In this document: positions 26,855 through 34,149 of the stretch, piece by piece
Layout of the letters: each line of letters begins with the position of its first letter
Position numbering within the stretch: position 1 is the first letter of the stretch
Origin: Gemmatimonadota bacterium
Lineage (GTDB): Bacteria; Gemmatimonadota; Gemmatimonadetes; Gemmatimonadales; Gemmatimonadaceae
NCBI GenBank assembly: GCA_016712265.1
Contig: JADJRJ010000031.1
Location: 1,240,001 to 1,304,000, forward strand
DNA: 64,000 bases
Direction: 5' to 3'
Program-made: the position numbers and the translations under genes
Notes under the pieces: generated by a model
Told to the model about the DNA's origin: nothing
What the model saw: the letters and a program-made list of their open reading frames with translations, nothing else
Database searches by the model: none

Positions 26855-26882
26855 AAACGGCCGCCCGGTGGGCGGCCGTTTG
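26855..26882 (-). terminator. Intrinsic terminator of gyrB
   Basis: A 12-bp perfect stem, AAACGGCCGCCC with GGGCGGCCGTTT, around a 3-nt loop, located 26 bases beyond the gyrB stop codon. The T-rich arm end gives a short U-tract on the minus strand. Confidence 0.85.
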
Positions 26883-26907
26883 AGACGCGGACAACGTGCG
26901 CGCCCTG

Positions 26908-28824
26908 CTAGATGTCGAGGTGCGTCACGAAGCGCGCGTTGGCCTCGATGAACAGCTTGCGCGGTTCGACTTCGTCGCCCATCAGGGTCTGGAAGATCCG
27001 ATCGGCCTGCACGGCGTCGTCCAGACCCACTCGGTACAGCGTGCGTCGTTCCGGGTCCATCGTGGTGTCCCAGAGCTGGTCCTTGTTCATCTCCCCGAGG
27101 CCCTTGTAACGCTGGATGTTCGCCTTGCTGCTGTCGCCGCCGGCGAGCCGCTCCACGTAGCCATCGCGTTCCTTCTCGTCGTAGGCATAGAACTCCTGCT
27201 TGCCCTTCGCGACGCGATACAGGGGCGGCTGCGCAATGTAGATGTAGCCCGCGTCGATCAACTGCGGCATCTGCCGGAAGAAGAAGGTCAGCAGCAGCGT
27301 GCGGATGTGGGCGCCGTCGACGTCGGCGTCCGTCATGATGATGATCTTGTGGTACCGGGTCTTCTCGAGATCGAACTCGTCCTTGATCCCGCTACCGATC
27401 GCGGTGATGATCGTACGGATTTCCTCGTTGGAGAGGACCTTGTCGATGCGAGCCTTCTCGACGTTGATGATCTTCCCCCGGAGAGGAAGAATCGCCTGGA
27501 ACTCACGATTGCGCCCCTGTTTGGCCGAGCCGCCGGCGGAGTCGCCCTCGACGAGGAAGACTTCACAGAGGGCCGGGTCGCTGAGGGAGCAGTCGGCGAG
27601 TTTGCCAGGCAACGTGCCGATGTCGAGCGCCGACTTCTTGCGCGTCAGGTCGCGCGCCTTGCGCGCGGCTTCCCGCGCGCGGGCGGCCGACACTGCCTTT
27701 TCGACGATGATGTTCGCGACACGCGGATGCTCATCCAGGTAGGTGCCGAGCCAGTCGTTGACCAACGTCTTGACCGCGGATTCGGCCTCGGAGTTCCCCA
27801 GCTTGGTCTTCGTCTGTCCCTCGAATTGCGGCTCGCGCACCTTGATCGACAGGACCGCGGTCAGCCCTTCGCGCACGTCCTCGCCGCTCAGGGTAAAGTC
27901 CGCCTTCTTGAGGAAGCCTCCTTTCGCCGCGTAGTCGTTGATGCGCCGCGTGAGCGCCGCCTTGAAGCCCGTGAGGTGGGTCCCGCCCTCGTGTGTGTTG
28001 ATGTTGTTCACGAAGGTGAACACGTTCTCGTTGTAGCCGTCGTTGTACTGGATGGCCACCTCGATCCCGATGTCGTCCCGCTCGGTATCGACATGGAGCA
28101 CCTCGGTGTGCAGCGGCTTCTTGTTGCTGTTGAGGTGCTGCACCATCTCCTTGAGGCCGCCCTTGGCGTGGAAGGTCTCCACCTTGGCCGGGTCGTCCCG
28201 CTCGTCCCGCAGCGTGATGGTGACGCCCTTGTTGAGGAAGGACAGCTCACGCAGGCGGTTCGCAAGGGTAGCGTAGTCGTAGTTGAGCTCGGTGAAGATC
28301 TGCGGGTCCGGCTTGAAGTAGACCCGCGTCCCACGTTCCTTCGCCCCGACCTTGCCGGTCACCTTGAGCTTCGTCGTGGTCGTCCCACGCTCGAAGTCCA
28401 TGTAGTACTCCTTCCCGTCGCGCTTCACCCACACCTTGAGTTGCTCCGACAGCGCATTCACAACCGAGACGCCTACGCCGTGCAGGCCGCCCGACACCTT
28501 GTAGCTGTCCTTGTCGAACTTGCCGCCCGCGTGGAGCACCGTCATCGCGACTTCCAGCCCCGGCAACTTCTCGGTGGGGTGGATGTCCACCGGAATCCCG
28601 CGACCGTTGTCCGAAACCGTGATCGAGTTATCCGCGTGAATCGTCACCGCGACCGTGTCGCAATGACCGGCCAGCGCCTCATCGATCGAGTTGTCGACCA
28701 CCTCGTACACGAGATGGTGCAGCCCGCGTGACGACGTGGAGCCGATGTACATCCCGGGCCGCTTCCGCACCGCCTCGAGCCCCTTGAGGACCTGGATATT
28801 CTGCGCGTCGTAGTTCTTCGACAT
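26908..28824 (-). CDS. gyrB: DNA gyrase subunit B
   Basis: ATPase subunit of the type IIA topoisomerase that introduces negative supercoils with GyrA, which is not in this window. The 638-residue product has the GHKL ATPase domain (VVDNSIDEAL, NGRGIPVD, GLHGVG) and a transducer domain. The TOPRIM metal site follows: EGDSAGG near residue 424 and TDADVDG near 496. The C-terminal tail ends NARFVTHLDI. Length matches short GyrB forms without the gammaproteobacterial insertion. ATG 28824 starts MSKNYDAQNIQVL; upstream in-frame sequence contains the promoter and is not coding. Confidence 0.97.
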   Translation of the reverse strand: MSKNYDAQNIQVLKGLEAVRKRPGMYIGSTSSRGLHHLVYEVVDNSIDEALAGHCDTVAVTIHADNSITVSDNGRGIPVDIHPTEKLPGLEVAMTVLHAGGKFDKDSYKVSGGLHGVGVSVVNALSEQLKVWVKRDGKEYYMDFERGTTTTKLKVTGKVGAKERGTRVYFKPDPQIFTELNYDYATLANRLRELSFLNKGVTITLRDERDDPAKVETFHAKGGLKEMVQHLNSNKKPLHTEVLHVDTERDDIGIEVAIQYNDGYNENVFTFVNNINTHEGGTHLTGFKAALTRRINDYAAKGGFLKKADFTLSGEDVREGLTAVLSIKVREPQFEGQTKTKLGNSEAESAVKTLVNDWLGTYLDEHPRVANIIVEKAVSAARAREAARKARDLTRKKSALDIGTLPGKLADCSLSDPALCEVFLVEGDSAGGSAKQGRNREFQAILPLRGKIINVEKARIDKVLSNEEIRTIITAIGSGIKDEFDLEKTRYHKIIIMTDADVDGAHIRTLLLTFFFRQMPQLIDAGYIYIAQPPLYRVAKGKQEFYAYDEKERDGYVERLAGGDSSKANIQRYKGLGEMNKDQLWDTTMDPERRTLYRVGLDDAVQADRIFQTLMGDEVEPRKLFIEANARFVTHLDI

Positions 28825-28901
28825 GTGTGCCCGGACAAGGAAATGGGGCGAACAGATGCGCCCCGAAGATCCGCCGAAACGAAGGACGGACTGACGGGCG
28901 A

Positions 28902-28930
28902 AAGCTAGTGGAAAACTCCGGAGCAAGCAA
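28902..28930 (-). promoter_or_regulatory. Sigma70-type promoter for gyrB
   Basis: Read on the minus strand: TTGCTT (28930-28925), a 17-base spacer and TAGCTT (28907-28902), about 78 bases upstream of the gyrB ATG. It would let gyrB be transcribed independently of the recF unit. Confidence 0.5.
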
Positions 28931-28969
28931 CCACGGGGCGTGCGGCCTAAATGTCTGGCCGATAACGCT

Positions 28970-29287
28970 TTAGCGCATGATCGCCCAGCGAATCCGACGC
29001 AGTGGTTTGCTCCCACTCACGCGGTTCAGGTTCTCCAGCAGCTCGCGTTCCATGAACGTCAATTCGTTCAGCCAACCAGCAGTCCTGGCCACGGCGAACA
29101 GGGTCCCATCTTCCGAGATGGAAACAGCTCGGGTCGCGGCCGCGAGTTCCGGACCCACCAGCTCGGACCAGCGCGAAATAACATCCGATTGCTGCACGCG
29201 TTCGCCCAGGCCGCTGCGGCGCAAAAAGGTCGCCAGCGCCTCGCCCAGGCGCTCGGCGTCACCCCCACGCTTCTTACTGTCCGCCAT
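28970..29287 (-). CDS. DUF721/DciA-like protein
   Basis: A 105-residue protein of the DUF721 family, which includes DciA, the ancestral loader of the replicative helicase DnaB. The central fold is visible as SRWSELVGPELAAATRAVSI followed by GTLFAVARTAGWLNEL and the short helix FMERELLENLNRV. It starts at ATG 29287, inside the end of recF (14-base overlap), and precedes gyrB, a placement conserved in many bacteria. This context strengthens the assignment. Whether it truly loads helicase here is inference. Confidence 0.8.
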   Translation of the reverse strand: MADSKKRGGDAERLGEALATFLRRSGLGERVQQSDVISRWSELVGPELAAATRAVSISEDGTLFAVARTAGWLNELTFMERELLENLNRVSGSKPLRRIRWAIMR

Positions 29288-30422
29288 CAATCACACCTTC
29301 GCGAATCGTCCACCGTTCCAGCGGTGTGAAGTCGGGTGGAACCTCGTCCGCACGCGGGACCACCAGGATGCGCTGCACACCTTCCATGCGCCGCAACATC
29401 GCCAGGATACGCTCCACACGCGAGCGATCGAGCTCGGCGAATGGATCGTCGAGGAGCAGGATCGGGCGCCGGGCCAGGCTCGCGCACAACGTCTCCCAAG
29501 CGATGAGTCGCAAGGCCAGCGCCATGGTGCGCTGCTGCCCCGCACTCGCAAAAGCGCGCACCGACCTCCCGCCGTGCAGAAGGCGCACGTCATCCCGATG
29601 CGGACCTACCTGCGTCATCCCGCGTCGCACGTCGTCTTCGCGGCCCGCCGCCAGGCTCCCCCGCAGGTGCTCGACCAGGTTGGCCTCCTCGTGCTCCAAT
29701 GCGTCGCCTTGCCCCGTGTGGTGGCGCATGTTGGCCGCGGCAGTTTCTCCCATCTCCGCGCAGTACTGCGTGAAGGTCTTTGCCCACGCCGAGGTCCAGT
29801 CGCGACGCATGACCCACAGGACCGCGCCCGCCGTTGCAAGCGGTCCTTCCCACACGGAGGCCTCGGTTCCCTGGCTCGAGGTCGATGGTCCTCGCAGGAC
29901 CACGCTCCGTTGCGCCAGGGCGTGCCGGTAGCGCTGCAGGGCCTCCAGGTACCGCGGTGAAGTCGCTGCCAGGAGGGCGTCGAGGAAGTGCCGTCGCTCC
30001 CGCGGGGCGCCCTGGACCAGCTCGGCGTCGCGCGGTGAGAGCACGACGGACGGTATTGCCGCGAAGGCATCGGCCAGTCGAGCGACGGGAGCGCCATCCA
30101 TCACGACACGTTTGGCCCGCGATCCACGTTCGGCGCCAATCCCCAAGGTGTGACAGCGAGCCCCTTCCGCGCTGTAGCCCAGGTGAAACGTGTCCTGATC
30201 GAACTGAACCACCTCGCGGTCCGGCCCCCCACGGAGCGGCCGCAGCGCATGGGCGTAGTGGATCGCTTCCAGCAGGTTCGTCTTGCCGTGGCCGTTGGCA
30301 CCGACGATGACGGCACCGGCGGCGGGCCACGTGAGGTCGGCCGCGCCGATGTTCCGGACGTTGCGCAACGCCAGAGACCGTAGGCGCACCGCAACGCCGG
30401 CCGTCGGCGCGTCCTCCGCCAT
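29274..30422 (-). CDS. recF: Recombination protein RecF
   Basis: SMC-like ATPase that loads RecOR/RecA at single-strand gaps during recombinational repair. The 382-residue product has Walker A GANGHGKTN (around residue 40), the ABC signature FASAGQQRTMALAL and Walker B ILLLDDPFAELD. The overall length is usual for RecF. ATG 30422 is six bases beyond the stop of the upstream enoyl-CoA hydratase gene, and the end overlaps the DUF721 gene. Neither dnaA nor dnaN is upstream, so the common dnaA-dnaN-recF-gyrB order is broken. Confidence 0.95.
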   Translation of the reverse strand: MAEDAPTAGVAVRLRSLALRNVRNIGAADLTWPAAGAVIVGANGHGKTNLLEAIHYAHALRPLRGGPDREVVQFDQDTFHLGYSAEGARCHTLGIGAERGSRAKRVVMDGAPVARLADAFAAIPSVVLSPRDAELVQGAPRERRHFLDALLAATSPRYLEALQRYRHALAQRSVVLRGPSTSSQGTEASVWEGPLATAGAVLWVMRRDWTSAWAKTFTQYCAEMGETAAANMRHHTGQGDALEHEEANLVEHLRGSLAAGREDDVRRGMTQVGPHRDDVRLLHGGRSVRAFASAGQQRTMALALRLIAWETLCASLARRPILLLDDPFAELDRSRVERILAMLRRMEGVQRILVVPRADEVPPDFTPLERWTIREGVIDGGQ

Positions 30423-30428
30423 GTGCGC

Positions 30429-31205
30429 CTAACGACCCGTGAAGGCGGGCGCGCGCTTGTCCAGGAACGCCGCCGTTCCTTCGCGCATGTCCTGCGTCCC
30501 CGACAGGATCGCGAAGTGGTTCGCTTCCAGGTTCAGCGCCTCGTCGAGTGGCGCGTCGTACCCGTACTGCACGGCCTCGATGCACATCGCCACGGCCAGC
30601 GGGCCGTTCGCCATGATCTGGCGCACCAGTGCGTCGGCCCGCGCCAGGAGGTCAGCGGCGGGTAGCACCTGGTTGACCAGCCCGATCCGGAGCGCCTCGG
30701 CGGCATCGATCATGTCGCCGGTCAGAAGCAGCTGCAGCGCGCGTCCCTTGCCGACCAGGCGCGGGAGGCGTTGGGTGCCGCCGTACCCGGGACATATCCC
30801 CAGCTTCACCTCGGGCTGCCCGAATTTCGCGAACTCCGAGGCCAGACGAAAATGGCAGGACATCGCCAACTCGCAGCCACCGCCGAGTGCGAACCCGTTC
30901 ACGGCCGCGATCACCGGCTTTCGGGAGCGCTCGAACATCGCGAAGATGCGCTGGCCGCGGAGGGCGCGACCCTTCGCGGCTACGGGGGTCTGCGTGGCCA
31001 GCTCGGAGATGTCGGCCCCAGCTATGAATGCCTTGCCCGCCCCCGTGACGATCATTCCGCCGATATCGTCCCGGGTGGTAACCTCCGTGATCGCCTGCTC
31101 GAGTTCGCCAATGGTCGCGGCGTTCAAGGCATTCAGCTTGTCGGGCCGGTTGATCGTGAGTGTGGCGACGCGATCGTTGACCGTGAACGTGCAGTTGGTG
31201 TACAT
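30429..31205 (-). CDS. Enoyl-CoA hydratase (crotonase family)
   Basis: Predicted cytoplasmic enzyme adding water to 2-enoyl-CoA in fatty-acid or amino-acid breakdown. The 258-residue product contains the oxyanion-hole segment FIAGADI, GGGCELAM with catalytic Glu112, and GQPEVKLG with catalytic Glu132, followed by PGYGGTQRL. Both acid/base glutamates of true hydratases are present, so hydratase rather than isomerase activity is likely. ATG 31205 gives a standard N-terminus. Its TAG stop is within a CGTTAGGC octamer and lies six bases before recF, an unexpected partner for a recombination gene. Confidence 0.9.
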   Translation of the reverse strand: MYTNCTFTVNDRVATLTINRPDKLNALNAATIGELEQAITEVTTRDDIGGMIVTGAGKAFIAGADISELATQTPVAAKGRALRGQRIFAMFERSRKPVIAAVNGFALGGGCELAMSCHFRLASEFAKFGQPEVKLGICPGYGGTQRLPRLVGKGRALQLLLTGDMIDAAEALRIGLVNQVLPAADLLARADALVRQIMANGPLAVAMCIEAVQYGYDAPLDEALNLEANHFAILSGTQDMREGTAAFLDKRAPAFTGR

Positions 31206-31299
31206 GCGGAAGCGCGGCTGGAGTGGAATCCGGTAATCTAGGCGAGCGCCCGGTCGCCGGACCCCCGTCACCGCCGCGCCTGGCCTCTCCTGACGAACC

Positions 31300-32325
31300 G
31301 TGATCACACCCATTGAAGCTGTCCGCTGGAACCCGACCGCCGACGCGGTCCGCATCATCGACCAGCGCCGCCTGCCGGAGCACTACGAGGAACGTGACCT
31401 TCGCACCCTCGACGACGTGGTGGAGGCCATCCAGACCCTGAGCGTGCGGGGTGCACCGGCGATTGGGGTGTGCGGTGCCATCGGTCTCGCCGTCGTGGCT
31501 TCAACCGCCGCCAGCGGAGCGGCGGCGACCTTTCACGAGGAACTGGGGCGTATGGCCATCGCCATCCGCGACGCACGGCCGACCGCGGTCAACCTCGCAT
31601 GGGCCGTGGACCGGGTCATGTCGCGAGTCGACGCACAGTCCGACCGAGCCACCGTCCTGGCGGTGTTGCGGGACGAGGCGACCCGGATCCTCGACGAGGA
31701 TCGCGCGATGTGTCAGGCGATCGGGGAGCATGGGAGTTCGCTGATCCGCGACGGCTCGCGCATTCTCACGCATTGCAACGCCGGCGCCCTCGCGACCGGT
31801 GGCATGGGAACCGCACTCGCGCCCATCTATGTAGCGCATGGCCGCGGCCAGCGCGTCGCCGTGTTCGCCGATGAAACGCGCCCCCTGCTCCAGGGAAGTC
31901 GCTTGACCGCCTGGGAACTGGCCCGCGCTGGCGTGCCGGTGACGGTGATCTCCGACAACATGGCTGCGAGCATCATGCGGAGTGGGATGATCGACCTGTG
32001 CATCGTGGGCGCCGATCGGATCGCCGCGAATGGCGACGTGGCGAACAAGATCGGGACCTACGGCGTGGCGGTCCTCGCGCGCCATCACGGGATCCCGTTC
32101 TACGTGGCAGCGCCGACATCCACCATCGATCCCGCCACTGCCACTGGGGCGGATATCGTCATTGAGCAGCGCTCCCCCGATGAGGTCGCGGTGCCCTTTG
32201 GCCACCGCATCGCCCCGGTCGGGGCGGCGATCCACAACCCGGCCTTTGACGTTACCCCAGCCGAGCTGGTCAGCGCCATCATCACCGATACCGGGATCTT
32301 CCGCGCACCGTACCGCTTCGGCTGA
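31300..32325 (+). CDS. mtnA: S-methyl-5-thioribose-1-phosphate isomerase
   Basis: Converts methylthioribose-1-phosphate to methylthioribulose-1-phosphate in the methionine salvage pathway. The 341-residue product has TLSVRGAPAIG, the catalytic Cys in ILTHCNAGALAT (near residue 155) and the catalytic Asp in VGADRIAANGDVANKIGT. The related eIF2B subunits lack this catalytic pair. The start is a GTG at 31300; no ATG is available in frame nearby. It is divergent from the enoyl-CoA hydratase by 94 bases. No other methionine-salvage gene is nearby and I saw no SAM riboswitch upstream. Confidence 0.93.
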   Translation: MITPIEAVRWNPTADAVRIIDQRRLPEHYEERDLRTLDDVVEAIQTLSVRGAPAIGVCGAIGLAVVASTAASGAAATFHEELGRMAIAIRDARPTAVNLAWAVDRVMSRVDAQSDRATVLAVLRDEATRILDEDRAMCQAIGEHGSSLIRDGSRILTHCNAGALATGGMGTALAPIYVAHGRGQRVAVFADETRPLLQGSRLTAWELARAGVPVTVISDNMAASIMRSGMIDLCIVGADRIAANGDVANKIGTYGVAVLARHHGIPFYVAAPTSTIDPATATGADIVIEQRSPDEVAVPFGHRIAPVGAAIHNPAFDVTPAELVSAIITDTGIFRAPYRFG

Positions 32326-32406
32326 TCGGCGCATCGGTCACGCGGCAGCGCTTGCGGTTCGCGCGCGGACCCCGCCGATTTCGCGCGACACTTTGCCGAG
32401 CGCCGC

Positions 32407-33882
32407 ATGCGACATGTCCTCGCGATCGACCAGGGAACGACCGGAAGCACCTGCCTCGTCGTGCGCGACGATGGCGCGATCGTTGGGCGCGCGTATCGCG
32501 AGATCACACAACACTTTCCCGCGCCGGGTTGGGTGGAGCATGACGCCGACGAGATCTTCGAGCGAACCCGGGATGCGGCACGCGAAGCGATTGCGGCCGC
32601 GGGGGTGGTTCCCGATTGCATCGGCATCACCAACCAGCGGGAGACGATCGTCCTCTGGGACCGGGCGTCGGGCCGTCCGGTGGCGCGCGCCATCGTGTGG
32701 CAGGACCGGCGGACGGCGGCACGCTGTGCTGAGTTAGCGGATCGCGCCGTCGAGGTCATGCAGGCCACGGGCCTGGTGGTCGATGCCTACTTCTCGGGGA
32801 GCAAGCTGGAGTGGCTCCTGCGCGACGTGCCCGCGCGGGCCGCCAGCGCGGCATCTGGCACCCTGGCGGCGGGTACGATCGACGCGTGGCTCATCTGGAA
32901 GCTCACCAACGGGGCGGTACACGCGACAGACCCGACCAATGCGTCGCGGACCATGTTGTACGACATCAACACGCATGCGTGGAGTCCGGCCCTCTGTGAG
33001 ATGTTTGGTGTCTCCCGGCAGCTCCTGCCCGAGGTCCGTCCCTCCTCCGGGGATTTCGGTGTGGCGCACGCCGACCACTTTGGCATGGCGATCCCGATCC
33101 GGAGTGCGGTCGGCGACCAGCAGTCCGCATTGTATGGTCAGGGGTGCTGGGCGCCCGGAGAAGGCAAGAACACATATGGAACGGGTGCCTTCCTTCTCTT
33201 CAACGCCGGTGCCGCGCGTCCGGCATCCGGAGGCGGATTGCTCACCACGATCGCGTGTGACGAGTGGGGGAAACCCGCGTACGCAGTGGAGGCCTCGATC
33301 TTCATCGCCGGCGCCGCCATTCAGTGGCTGCGCGACGGCCTGGGGATCATCCAGACAGCCGCGGAGACCGAGTCGCTGGCACGATCCGTCGAATCCACCG
33401 ATGGGGTGTACTTCGTCCCCGCCCTCGTGGGGCTTGGTGCCCCCCAGTGGGAGCCAGAGGCCCGTGGAACCATTGTGGGGCTGACGCGCGGCACGACGCG
33501 CGCCCATCTCGCTCGCGCGGCCCTGGAGGCCATGGCATGGTCGACGGCGGACGTCGTCGACGCTGTGCGCGAGTTCGCCGGTGTGCGTGTGGACCGTTTG
33601 CGCGTGGACGGCGGGGCCTGCGCCAACAACTGGCTCATGCAGTTCCAGTCTGACGTCCTCGGCGTCCCGGTGGAACGCCCGGCGATGCTCGAGACGACCG
33701 CGTTAGGTGCGGCCGGACTCGCGGGGATCGCGGCCGGGGTGTGGGCGACACCGGAGGCGTTCCTCGCCGCCAGGGCCTTCACCCGCTTCGCGCCGGCGCA
33801 CCGTCCGGAGCAAGGGCGGGCGGAGTGGCAGCGCGCCGTTCGGGCCGCGTTAGGGTGGGCGCGGGATCGATCGATCCAGTAG
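32407..33882 (+). CDS. glpK: Glycerol kinase
   Basis: Phosphorylates glycerol to sn-glycerol-3-phosphate with ATP; FGGY-family carbohydrate kinase. The 491-residue product starts MRHVLAIDQGTTGSTCLVV and carries NQRETIVLWDR, the YGTGAFLLFN ATP-binding loop and LRVDGGACANNWLMQ near the C-terminus, at the normal length. It stands 81 bases after mtnA with no uptake facilitator or GlpD beside it. It contains two near-matches to the CGTTAGGC octamer as CGTTAGG codon pairs. Confidence 0.95.
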   Translation: MRHVLAIDQGTTGSTCLVVRDDGAIVGRAYREITQHFPAPGWVEHDADEIFERTRDAAREAIAAAGVVPDCIGITNQRETIVLWDRASGRPVARAIVWQDRRTAARCAELADRAVEVMQATGLVVDAYFSGSKLEWLLRDVPARAASAASGTLAAGTIDAWLIWKLTNGAVHATDPTNASRTMLYDINTHAWSPALCEMFGVSRQLLPEVRPSSGDFGVAHADHFGMAIPIRSAVGDQQSALYGQGCWAPGEGKNTYGTGAFLLFNAGAARPASGGGLLTTIACDEWGKPAYAVEASIFIAGAAIQWLRDGLGIIQTAAETESLARSVESTDGVYFVPALVGLGAPQWEPEARGTIVGLTRGTTRAHLARAALEAMAWSTADVVDAVREFAGVRVDRLRVDGGACANNWLMQFQSDVLGVPVERPAMLETTALGAAGLAGIAAGVWATPEAFLAARAFTRFAPAHRPEQGRAEWQRAVRAALGWARDRSIQ

Positions 33883-33927
33883 CGGGATGCGCCGCGCCGG
33901 TGCATCATTGGCGCTCTCGCCCTTGCC

Positions 33928-34128
33928 ATGACCGACGACACTTCCCGCCCCGAGCGCAAGAACGTCCTGCTCCGCATGCTCATCAACGAGATGCTGGACC
34001 AGGTGCGTGAATTGCAGCGGCATGCGGCCGGCCCGTGGGACCCGAACGAGCGGGCGCGCGCCGAAGACACCTTGGAACGCGTGATGATGCAGGTGCGGTC
34101 CGAGGCGGTGCGCCGCGGCGGCGATTGA
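33928..34128 (+). CDS. Small helical protein, unknown
   Basis: A 66-residue charged protein predicted to be almost entirely alpha-helical (RKNVLLRMLINEMLDQVREL, then ERARAEDTLERVMMQVR). No signal peptide, membrane segment or known motif. It has plausible codon use, a normal ATG and sits in line between glpK and the CcmF-like gene, 21 bases before the latter, suggesting an operon. Confidence 0.55.
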   Translation: MTDDTSRPERKNVLLRMLINEMLDQVRELQRHAAGPWDPNERARAEDTLERVMMQVRSEAVRRGGD

Positions 34129-34149
34129 GGCGTTGATCTCCGCGAATTC

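Noticed and set aside
26896..28731. Open frame of 611 codons on the plus strand opposite gyrB
   Set aside because: Shadow of gyrB in the complementary frame; low-complexity Val/Arg/Asp-rich translation and no start context.
28902..28930. DnaA-box-like TTTTCCACT upstream of gyrB as a sign of an origin
   Set aside because: Only seven of nine positions match, it is single, and it overlaps a better promoter reading.
30732..30734. Possible active-site Glu to Gln change in the enoyl-CoA hydratase (ALQL for the AMEM stretch)
   Set aside because: The two catalytic glutamates of the family are those in GGGCE and QPE, and both are intact (Glu112 and Glu132). The AMEM position is not catalytic.
31206..31299. 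SAM-responsive riboswitch upstream of mtnA
   Set aside because: The gap is only 94 bases and none of the known SAM riboswitch cores could be recognised.
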